This document shows positions 34,961 to 44,859 of a DNA stretch of 64,000 nucleotides, piece by piece. The DNA is taken from the NCBI GenBank assembly GCA_017591395.1, contig WEDG01001498.1, positions 248,001 through 312,000 on the forward strand. The letters run 5' to 3'. The notes under the pieces are model-generated. The model was not told the DNA's origin. It worked only from the letters and a program-made list of their open reading frames with translations, and searched no databases. Positions within the stretch are counted from its first letter, which is position 1; every line of letters starts with the position of its first letter. Origin of the DNA: Schistocephalus solidus (lineage: Eukaryota; Platyhelminthes; Cestoda; Diphyllobothriidea; Diphyllobothriidae). The translations under genes were made by a program, and so were the position numbers.

Positions 34961-36777
34961 TGAAAAGTGCATGGGGTGTTTAAGTCTCCTACAGAAATTA
35001 CTATTGATGGAGAAAGAGATAAGAAACGTGAAACAAGAAATGTCCGATTTAAAAGAGAAGGTTCCTGGTTCATCCAACAAAAGATACCCGTAACAACAAG
35101 AATTCTAACGAAAGAAACTACGTATGCAAATATAGCTTCCTCAAGATTACCTAATGTAGGGCTAAGTGACATTGCGTCTGCGGAGCTCAGTTAAATCAGT
35201 AGACATCTCTTTCCTTCGAAAGTGAGATCAAACCAGCTAATGCACCTTACTACTGTAATCCAGCTCAGACAGAAGCAGTTATTCTCTGGATTACGAACCC
35301 AAGGAAAGGTACAAAATGAGGATGCTGAGAGCAGAACTGAAGAGGAGGACCGAGCAGGGGGAAAATGGCTCCAAATAAAGGACGGGGAAATAAAAGTGAT
35401 AAAGAGGTCTTTCTTATGGTGGATTCTCGCTGAGACGGAGGACACTAAATACGATGTACCCAACTGTACAGAGCTTGAATAATAAAAAGAAGGCGCTCCA
35501 GAACTTGGATGACGACCACTCATCAGAACTCAGCGTCGGCGGGATGGACACCAGTTCATCTCGGAAAGCAATGACAGACTCTAGTATTCAATCGCGTGAA
35601 ATTCGCAGAAGTCTATATGGAGGAGTTACCCAGTCTAAATTGAGATGTTTGTATACCAATGCTCAGAGTCTCCTATCGAAAGTAGATGAACTCAAAGCAT
35701 TAGTATCAGACCGAACCCCCGATATCGTTGCCATTACGAAACGTGGCTCAAAAGCCGAAATGGCGGATAGCGAGGTTTTTGATTGATGGATACCAAATTT
35801 TTTCGAAAAGACAGAGAAAATAGAAAGGGAGGAGGAGTGGCCGTATATGTTAGGACAGGAATCTAGGCAGTCGAACGAGCACACTCCATTTTCCCTGAAT
35901 GTGAATTTATCTGGATAAAGATAAAAAAGGATTGTTCACAGAACCTACAATTTTTGACGATCTACAGACCACCGAACATTCCAAGTGCAGCTGATGAGTC
36001 CCTCCTGCATTTGCTCAAGGAAGTAGCAAGCCACCAGGAGGTGCTTATTGCTGGAGATTTCAATGCACCTATAGTAGACTCGGTTAATCTGACAGTTGAT
36101 GGTGCACCAACTTCCTTCGGCCACAAGCTAATGGATCTCACTCTCGACCAACCTCTGGTACAGAAGGTTCACATACCAACAAGATTTTAGAGAGAACCAG
36201 AGAGCAAATTGCCTGGACCTTGTATTTACGAAGGACTTCTCTAGCATTGATGAAGTGTATTCTATTGCACCCCTCGGTAAGTGTGACCATAGTACGCTGA
36301 TGTGGGATTACTCACTTTATTCTCAGCGCCAGAATGGAACGGAATGCAAGCGAAATATATGGAAGGCTGATTTTAACGCGATGAGGAAAAGAACTGATGT
36401 CTATGAGATGGGATTGTTTGCTTAAAGGGAATCCGGAGGATGACTGGCGATCCTTTAAGACAGTCTCACTCGATCTGATTGAACGCTTTTTGTCCCATGA
36501 AGGTGCAAAAAGAATAGTCGCCCCGCATGGTTAACAAGAGAACTTAACAGGCAGCTAAAGAAGAAGAATAAAAATGGAAGGTATTCAGGGCAAACAGGGT
36601 CAGCAGAGCATCTCAAAGAATTTCGTCATCAAAGAAACGCTGTGAAAAATGATTCGTCAGGCAAGGAAAAAAACTTTGAATCAAGAATTATTCAACAGGC
36701 TGAATGTAAACCAAAAACTTTTATTCCATTATATCAATAGCCGACTAAAAACAAGGACCCAGTAGCAGTACTCATGG

Positions 36778-37872
36778 ATGGGAATGGTGTTGAAGTCGTT
36801 GAAAAATTGCGACAAAGCCGAGTACTTAGGTCGGTTTTTTGCCTCGGTTTTTACTAGAGAACCGGAACTTCAGCTTGACCACGTCAACAGTGCTGTTATA
36901 GACGCCGGTCAAGTGCTTGAATATATAATCTTCCAGGAACCTCTCGTGGAACTAGAACTGCGAAATCTGATAGAAGCGAAGTCATCTGGTCCGGATGATA
37001 TACCGGCCAAGTTCTTGAAAGAACTGGCCAGCGAACTGTCCAAACCACTAGCGCATATATTTAATTCGTCATTTGAATCAGGGAAACTGCCATCCGAATG
37101 GAAGGCAGCAAATATATACCCCATATACAAGAGTGGTGCTCGATCTAATGTCAACAATTATCGGCCTGTCAGCCTAACCTCCATTTGCTGTAAAATAATG
37201 GAATCAATAATCAAGAAGACAACCATGAAGTTCCTTGAGGAAAACCAATTACTCTCAGATCTCCAGCATGGTTTCAGACAGAATTGCTCCTGTCTTTCTA
37301 GTTTATTACTCTCAACAGAGCAGTGGACTCGTGCACTGGACGAAAATGGTAGGGTTGACGTCATATACACTGATTTCAAGAAGGCGTTTGACAGTGTCCC
37401 ACACAAACGTCTCATCTACAAATTATCTGAAATCGGCATAAGAGGAATGTTGCTGACATGGATCGCAGACTTTCTTACAGATAGATTGCAAACTGTGTGC
37501 ATCGATACCTCGAAGTCAACACCTACTCCGGTTCTAAGTGGTGTCCCCCAAGGCTCCGTATTAGGGCCGTTACTCTTCTTAGTGTACATCAACGACTGTG
37601 TCGACGACCTGGATTGCAGCGCCATCATGTTTGCAGATGATGTTAAATTGTGGAGGGTCATCAGATCTGATTTCGATAGGCACGCACTTCAAGAGGATCT
37701 CAACCGTCTTAGCAGCTGGTCTGCTCGTTGGCTCTTAAATTTTAACGTTGGGAAGTGTGTGGTCCTAAGACTGCGTACCAGAAGGACCAGTGAGGAGGAT
37801 GATTCCTTCAATACATTCTCAATGGGCAGCCCCTTTCAATTGTTGAGGAACAGAAGGACCTCGGTGTTCTAA
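36778..37872 (+). pseudogene. B reverse transcriptase, open frame of 364 codons
   Basis: The best-preserved polymerase of the CR1-like group here. Residues ~65-85 carry EAKSSGPDDIPAKFLKEL. They are followed by NNYRPVSLTSICCKIMESII (~125-145), QHGFRQNCSCLSSLL (~165), VIYTDFKKAFDSVPHKR (~195), SGVPQGSVLGPLLFLVYIND (~255) and FADDVKLWR (~285), so all catalytic Asp residues are kept. The frame is lost at the far end, where the last ~10 codons run out of frame, and the thumb/C-terminal domain resumes at 37959. As part of a broken ORF2 it is probably not functional alone. Confidence 0.88.
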
Positions 37873-37958
37873 TACACTCCTCACTTAAACCATCTTCACA
37901 GTGTTTAAAGGCAGCAAAACGCGCTACACAGGTCTTATTTGCGCTCAGACGTGGGTTT

Positions 37959-38459
37959 GTGCAGATTGATAAGGAACTGTTCCGAAAAACCTACGGGGTA
38001 TTTGTTCGATCTCACTTGGACTATGCCATCCAGGCCTGGCGTCCGTGGTTTAAGAAGGATTATCTACAGCTGGAACGAGTGCAGGCGAGGGCTACGAAGA
38101 TGGTCAAGAATCTTAGTAATCTGCCTTACGAAGCCAGACTGGTTGAACTTGATTTGTTTCCTCTTAATTACAGGCAACTACGCGGTGACCTCATCTTAAC
38201 CTACCGGATTGTCAGAGGCCGCAATTGTGCCCTAGAATTTGCTGTATTCTTCGAATTGGCTGGGACGGAACATTTGCAGGGTCATCCCTTTAAACTGCAG
38301 ATGAAGTTTGTCCACACGGAAGTCCGTCGGAACGCCTTTTCGCAGAGGGTCGTTGGAGCATGGAACGGACTCCCTGAGGATGTTGTCCTTTCAGAAACTG
38401 TTGATGCATTTAAATTCAAACTAGATACTTATTTTCTGAGAAAACTGTTGTCAATATAA
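37959..38459 (+). pseudogene. B ORF2 C-terminal domain
   Basis: Contains FVRSHLDYAIQAWRP, LERVQARATKMVKNLSNLPY and WNGLPEDVVLSETVDAFK. This is the conserved region after the polymerase in CR1-type ORF2 proteins, ending at a natural stop (TAA 38457-38459). It follows the reverse transcriptase in a different frame. Confidence 0.88.
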
Positions 38460-38579
38460 TGAAGATTGTGTAAACAGTGGCAGGTTGCACCTGGGCCACA
38501 CATATCGATGACCCTACATTTTCATTTGTCAGATATACCACTGTAAACATTTATACTATTGACATTTTTGCATATGAAT

Positions 38580-38610
38580 AGGGAGCTCAAGGGCGAAAGC
38601 CTACTTCTCT
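38580..38610 (+). repeat. 3' hairpin of element B (GAAA loop)
   Basis: AGGGC-GAAA-GCCT forms a short stem with a GNRA-type tetraloop, just before CAATAAA at the element's 3' end. Confidence 0.7.
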
Positions 38611-38689
38611 CAATAAAGTGACTTGAAAGTGACTTATATGCGGCATTGTTGCTGGATGATACAACAAAGAGTGATGTTTAAAAGCTCGT

Positions 38690-41600
38690 CAAATTTTAAG
38701 GATCAAAAATGAAGAATTCAAAGTCGTATAAGACCAAGATGATTTTACAAAAAATAAGTTCCAACTCCGAACAAAGCTCGTTCTTACCGATAGATGCTCA
38801 AGCAGAATCCTCTGCTGGTGAACAGGGGCAAGTGAAGAACAAATTGGCAATGTTCCCAAAAATGGTTTTCCATTAACTTTAGGAATCGCTGCCAGTACTG
38901 ACGCAATAAGCATCGACAACCCAAGCATAATTTTTCCTGATACAGATGCTTTATCAACAAATAAGTGCATTTAGCCAGAAAACAGACATTTTGACTTAAA
39001 ACGTAATTTCTTTCTTAAAGGGGATCTTGACTCCACGTCACTTATTGCAAAGGAAATGGCAGAATATGACCCCAGTCTTTCCCGAGCATACTCAATTTTG
39101 ATTCCTCAAGATGACGAATTCGTTACCGTGCACAAAGCATTCCGTTGAGTGAAAGCAGGTGTTTCTCTTGAACTTCCATCACTAAGGCCTCTTAAAACCA
39201 TTCTTGAAAATAATATTCAGGCTTCACGCCTCCTAGAATGGAGAACGGATCTCCGTAGCATACATTTAGATGTGTTTTTTCAGCCAGATTACGAACCAAC
39301 GAAAAGGTACAAAATGAGGATGCTGAGAACAGAACTGAAGAGGACAACCGAGTATAGGAAAAATCGCTCCAAATAAAGGATGGATAAAGAAAAGTGATCA
39401 AGTGGTCTTTCTTGAGGCAGACTCGGTACATCATCAAGGTGGGTCCTCACTGAAACGGAGGACACTAAATATGATGTAACCCACTGTGCGAAGCTCGTAT
39501 ACTAAAAGGAAGGCGTTCCAGAACTCGGTTGACGACCACTCATCAGAAATCAGCATCGGCAGGATGGACACCAGTTCGTCTCGGAAAGCACGGCCTGATT
39601 CTAGCAGTAAATAGCATGAAATGAGCAGAAATCTTTACGGAGGAGTTACCCAGTCTAAATTTAGATGTTTGTTTACCAGTACTCAGAGTCTCCTTTCGAA
39701 AGTAGACGAACTCAAGCAAAGGTCTCATACCGAACCCCGATGCCGTTGGCATTATGGAAAGGTGGCTCTTAGCCAAAATCGCGGATAGCCAGGTATTGAG
39801 AAATGGATACTAGCACTTTCGAAGAGACCGAGATAATAGCCAGGGTGGTGGAGTGGCCGTATTCTTAAGAACAGGAATGTCGGCAGTCGATTGAAACGCA
39901 CGCCGTCTTCCTTGAATATGAATTTCTCTGGAACAAGATAAAAAAGTATTGTTAATGAAACCTACAATTCCTGACAATGTACAGACCACCAAACATTCCA
40001 AATGTTGCTGGTAAGGTAAGTAGCAAGACACTAAGATGTGCTTATTTCTGGAGATTTAAATGCCCCTACAGTAGATAGGGTAAACATGACAATTGACGGT
40101 GCGCCAACTTCATTCGGCAGCAAGCTAAGGGATCTCACTCTCGACCAACCACTGGCACAGTAAGTGAATATACCAACGAGATTAAGAGTTTACCAAAGAG
40201 CCATTTGCCTGGACCTAGTATTTACGAAGGACTTCTCTAAGATTTAGGAAGTGTATTCTTTTTGCACCCCTCATTAAGATTAACCATAGTACGCTGATGT
40301 GGGATTAAGCACTTTATTCTCAGTGTTAGAAGAGAACGGAAGGCAAGAGAAATATATGAAAGGCTGATTTTAACGCAATGAAGAAAAAACGTATGTCCGT
40401 GAAATGGGATTGTTTGCTTAAAGGGAATCCATGGGATAAAAGGAGATCGTTTTAGACAGTTTCCCTCGATCTGATTGAACGCTTTTGCCCAAAGTAGGTG
40501 CAAAAAAGACAAGTAGCCCTGCCTGGTTAACAAGAAAACTTAACAGACAGATAAAGAAGAAAAATTTAAAATGGAATGTATTCACGGAAACAGGGTCGGC
40601 AGAACATCTCGATGAATTTTCTCACCAACAAAATGTTGTCATAAAATGATCCGCCAGGCAAGGAAGAACATATAATCAAGAATTATCCAGCAGGCGGAAA
40701 ATTAGCCTAAAGTTTTATTTCATTACATCAAAAGTCAATAAAAAAAGGACCCAGTCGCTGTACTTATGGATGGGAATGGTGTTGAAGTCGTTGAAAATTT
40801 CGAGAAATCCGAGCACTTGGGTCTGTTTTTGCCTCGTTATGAACTAGAGTACCTGAAATTCAGCTTGAACATGTCCACAATGCAGTTTTTGAATGTATAT
40901 ACTTCCTGGAACTTCTCGTGGAACGAGAACTGCAAAATCTCAAAGAAGCCAAGTCATCTGGTCCAGATGATTTACCGACAAAGTTCTTGAAAGAACTGGT
41001 CGGTGTATTCTCCAAACCACTAGCGCATATATTCAATTCATCATTTGAGTCAGGGAAACTGCCATCCGAATGGAAGACAGCTAATATATACTCCATATAC
41101 AAGAGTGGGGCTCGGTCTAATGTCAAAAAGTACCGACCTATCAGCCTAACTTCCATTTGCGGTAAGAAATGGAATATGTAATTAAGCAGATGACCATGAA
41201 GTTCCTGGAGGAAAACCGATAACTCTCCGACCTCAAGCGTGTTTCAGACAGAATCGCTCTTGTCTTTCCACTGTATCGCTCTCGACAGAGTAGTGGACTC
41301 GCGCATTGGAGGAAGATGGAAGGGTTAACGTCATTTACACTGATTTCAAGAGGGCGCTTGACAGTGTCCCACTTAAACGTCTTATCTATATATTATCTGA
41401 AATCGGAATAGAATGAAAGCTGCTGACATGGATCGCAGATTTTCTTACAGGAAGATTACAAACTGTGTGCATTGATACCTTGAAGTCAGCAACTACTCCG
41501 GTTCTAAGTGGTGTCCCCCAAGGCTCCGTTTTAGGGCCGCTACTCTCTTTAGTGTACATGAATGACTGTGTTGACGACCTCGTTTACAACGCCGTCATGT

Positions 41601-42560
41601 TTGTAGATGTTACATTGTGGAGGGCCATCAGATCTGATGTCAATAGGCACGCACATCAAGAAAGTGTCAACCGTCTTAGCAGCTTATCTGCTCATTGGCT
41701 CTTAAGTTTTAACGTTGGGAAGTGTGTGGTCCTAATAGTCCGTACCAGATGGACCAGTGAGGCGGATGATTCCTATCAATACCTTCTCAATGGGCAGTCC
41801 CTTTCAATTTTCGAGGAATAAAAGGATCTAGGCGTTATAATAAAATCTTCACTCAAACAATCTTCACAGTGTTTAACGGCAGCTAAACGCGCGACTCAGG
41901 TCTTATTTGCTCTAAGATGTGGATTTGTGCAAATTATGCCGTCAAGGCCTGGCGTCCGAGATTTAAGAAGGACTATCTAAAGCTGGAACGAGTGTAGGTG
42001 ATGGCCATGAAGATGGTCAATAATCTTAGTCACCTGCCTTACGAATCCAAACTGGCTGAACTTGATTTGTTTTCTATCAATTACAGGCAACTACGCGTTG
42101 ACCTCATCAAAACCTTCCAGATTGTCAGAGGCCGTGAGTGTGCCCTTGAATTTGCTGACTTCTTCCAATTGGCTGGGACGGAACATCTGAGGTCCATCCC
42201 TTTAAACTGCAGAGTAAATTGTTTAACGCGGACGTCTGTCGGAACGCCTATTCGCAGAGGGTCTTTGAAGCATGGAGCGGTCCTTCTGACGAGGTGGTCT
42301 TTTCAGAAACTGTTGACACCTTTAAATGCAAACTAGATACCCGTTTGCTGAGAAAATACTGTACATATACTAAAGATTGTGTCAGTAGCGGTAGCTTGCG
42401 CCTGGCCCACACATGTCGATGACCTTACAATTACATTTGTCAGATGTATTGCTGTCAATGTTCATTCTATTGATATTTTTGAATGTGAATAGGGTGCTCA
42501 GGGGTAAATGCCTAATTCCCTCGATAAAGTGACTGCAAACAGACTTAAACGAAATTGGGG
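38690..42560 (+). mobile_element. Retroelement C: second, more decayed copy of the B family
   Basis: Starts with ORF1-like remnants (38690-39380, e.g. SLRPLKTILENNIQASRLLEW at 39180-39245). It then follows B almost base for base from about 39293 to 42540, with many small indels and stops. The reverse transcriptase at 40918-41820 has FVDVTLWR instead of FADDVKLWR, so the catalytic Asp pair is lost. The stretch equivalent to B 37975-38020 is deleted near 41935. The 3' hairpin at 42491-42521 and the end near 42560 are still recognisable. It lies about 4.0 kb downstream of B in the same orientation. Confidence 0.88.
42491..42521 (+). repeat. 3' hairpin of element C
   Basis: AGGG...CCCT outer pairing is kept; the inner stem is weakened (GGTAAATGCC). 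It matches the more decayed state of C. Confidence 0.6.
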
Positions 42561-43080
42561 AACGGTGGATTCCGAAGCGTAAGGCTTGACAACTTTGGTT
42601 GGCACAAATTCCAGGATGTTATTTGCACGACTGAGATGAAGTCAAGAAAACTTACTTGGTCGTTCATAGAGAAAGGATGCTGCCAGTCCAATGAATCAAA
42701 AAGTTATTAATTAAGCTAATATCTGTGAGGTCAAAAGCATGATAGGTACAAACGGTGCAAGCATTTTTCGAAGAGGCAATCGGAAGGCGACAGTGAATTA
42801 ATTTGTGGTCACTTTGGCAGAGAATTTGCTCGAAATAAACGGAGAGGGGAGTACTGTCGTTTGTGAAAATCAGGTCTTAAATATGCCTTTCTCTCGTTGA
42901 AGCACGGACTAGTTAGGACCAATTAGAAACATTTATGGTATCTTGGAACTTTTTAAATCTGGGTAAACCTTGAAGACCCTATAAGAACCAACAATTATTT
43001 GTTCTCCAACTTCGACAATTTGATCTTCGTTACCACTTCACTAGGACTGTTCCGGAAAATACTGTTTCAACTGCGTGTAC
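42560..43080. other. Unassigned spacer between C and D
   Basis: About 0.5 kb with no open frame or repeat that I recognise. It may be host DNA or the eroded 5' part of D. Confidence 0.4.
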
Positions 43081-43337
43081 TTACTTGCTTCCTGCTCATC
43101 TGGAATTCTTTCTTTTGCCGAAATTCGTCATAAAACGGCATTTCATTGGCGGTAGCCGGGCGCCCATAAGCTTGAAATGCATCCTTGGCAGGATTATGGA
43201 AAGGATCATCAAGAGCGAATTGATTAAATTCCAAGAGACTCATAATTTGTTATCAAGCTGTCAACACGGGTTCAGAAAAGGAAGATCATGCACAATGAAT
43301 TTGCTGTATTCGCTCCAGAGGTGGATCCAAGCACTTG
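43080..43337 (+). mobile_element. Retroelement D: left piece of a CR1-like element split by element E
   Basis: Encodes ISLKCILGRIMERIIKSELI and QHGFRKGRSCTMNLLYSLQR, matching copy F at 54485-54660. Similarity stops abruptly after GCACTTG at 43337 and resumes at 48412, so this is the left half of the element continued as K. Confidence 0.88.
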
Positions 43338-43771
43338 GGAGGAATATAGACTTTTTAAACTTTTTCACCCTACATAGCCTCATTAAATTTCTCGCAGATT
43401 TACGTCAAAACGACGGAATCTAAAGGCTTATTCTAGAAATAAAGTTGAAAATTTGTAAGTTTACCTTATTTCCAGCGAAGAATAATTTGTAGTTACTGGT
43501 ATACCAGTTGATATAATTTTTCATCCTGCATAGCCTCTTCGCTAATTCTATTTTCAGTTAAAACTCGTTACCTAGAAGATATTTGCTTGCAGTAACTTGC
43601 TTAAAATATTAAATCTTTTATTCCGTAAAACGTTACTAGTAACAATTTTCCTTCGTAATATTGATTTGAAAAGTACTTATATTTTTAAAACCAATATGAA
43701 ACCCCCAGTCAGTACTTAGACGCAAACATCCTCTTCGCGTAAAACTTCCACTAGAACAACCCACCTTAAGC

Positions 43772-44857
43772 ATGAAGAAATTAGACCTTGACGCCCTGGA
43801 AAACTTTAATACCTTTATGTCTAAATATGGTTCTCTCTTCACGATCCTTGGTACCATTTTTGAGGGAAATTTGTCTTCACTAACTTCTCAACAATGTGTG
43901 AAACTAGAGCCTTTTATAAACATTGTCAGTACTGAGTCACTTGACCGACATAAGAGAAGTTTCAATTTTCTTTTAAAAAACGTTCCCAAGAGTAAAATCC
44001 CCCTGGACGTTGCATTTCATTTCCTTTACTCGTGCGGCTTTAACTTTAAAGTCGCTGAAGCTAAAAGGTTATCTTCCCGTAGTAAAAACCCTCCTATTCT
44101 GGTCAAACGTTTTTCAGCGATTGAAGTTGATCTTATTTTCTCTAGGCATGAGCACTCAGCTCAATATTTGAAAAAAAACAGGTTGTTTATCTGTAGGGAT
44201 AAAACCCCAATGGAACGTCGGGTTTCACCCTCATTAGCAAACAAGAAGCCTTGGTCTACACCTTCAATACCAAAGCTTATCTCAGAGGTTTGTCCTGTAG
44301 CTAAAGCAAGCCCACGGCCCTCCGGATCGATAGGAATTTCGATTCCAGCTGAATCTTCACCCGTTAACCTTGTTTCTGGTTTGAGGGAAATTGTGTCTAC
44401 TCCACTTCTTTCTCATCCCAAGCAAACCATGCCGGCTATACCTGCCAAATCTACTAACCCTAAGAAAACTCCTAGTAAATCTAAATCTGTGGCTAATCCA
44501 GGCTTTAAGATCAGCAATGGCATTACCGATGGGAAACCTGCTAACCCGTCAGCATCTACAACAGCTGCGAACGCTAACGTTAGCATCTTTCCCAACCCAA
44601 AAATTGTCCAGAATTCACAAATATTTAACGCTTCTAATTATGCTACCAGTTTTTCGAAATCAATTATTCCTTTTTCAAATGCACGTTGTCCGCCAATTTT
44701 TGCTTACGTCCCTCAAAATCTCATTTCTATGCCACCTCCTATCTTTCAAATGCCACAATATAGCCTACCCTTCCAAGTTTTTCATCCAAATATGCCGCTG
44801 TACAATAATCTCAGTTCTCTTAACAGTAACATTTCGACAAATTGTAGACCAGAGTAA
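43772..44857 (+). CDS. Element E ORF1, 361-aa protein of unknown fold
   Basis: An intact frame from MKKLDLDALENFNTFMSK to TAA at 44855. Residues 1-130 look globular and mostly helical (e.g. IPLDVAFHFLYSCGF). Residues ~150-361 are rich in Ser, Pro, Asn and Thr and end in a Pro/Tyr/Phe-rich stretch (PPPIFQMPQYSLPFQVFHP). I see no CCHC zinc knuckle, RRM or esterase motif, which are common in other ORF1 proteins. By position it should be the nucleic-acid-binding partner of ORF2. Copies G (62450-63050) and L (63490-64000) carry diverged relatives. The Met at 43772 is the likely start; there is nothing longer in frame. Confidence 0.75.
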   Translation: MKKLDLDALENFNTFMSKYGSLFTILGTIFEGNLSSLTSQQCVKLEPFINIVSTESLDRHKRSFNFLLKNVPKSKIPLDVAFHFLYSCGFNFKVAEAKRLSSRSKNPPILVKRFSAIEVDLIFSRHEHSAQYLKKNRLFICRDKTPMERRVSPSLANKKPWSTPSIPKLISEVCPVAKASPRPSGSIGISIPAESSPVNLVSGLREIVSTPLLSHPKQTMPAIPAKSTNPKKTPSKSKSVANPGFKISNGITDGKPANPSASTTAANANVSIFPNPKIVQNSQIFNASNYATSFSKSIIPFSNARCPPIFAYVPQNLISMPPPIFQMPQYSLPFQVFHPNMPLYNNLSSLNSNISTNCRPE

Positions 44858-44859
44858 TT

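Larger units (their letters stand above)
34960..38640 (+). mobile_element. Retroelement B: CR1-like non-LTR element, nearly complete
   Basis: Decayed ORF1-like sequence (~34967-35500) is followed by an ORF2 in pieces. These are APE endonuclease 35630-36330 (LRCLYTNAQSLLSK, GDFNAP, LGKCDHS), reverse transcriptase 36778-37872, and C-terminal domain 37959-38459. A deletion or frameshift near 37860-37960 separates the last two. Other breaks fall near 35786, 35870 and 36190. The normal ITETW of the endonuclease reads ITKRG. The 3' end carries the family hairpin with a GAAA loop at 38580-38610 and ends near 38640. It is a direct tandem neighbour of copy C, of the same family. Confidence 0.9.

Noticed and set aside
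35986..36010. AGCTGATGAGTCCC looks like the start of a hammerhead ribozyme core
   Set aside because: It lies in the endonuclease frame of element B (codes for ADES), and no partner GAAAC strand with flanking stems follows.
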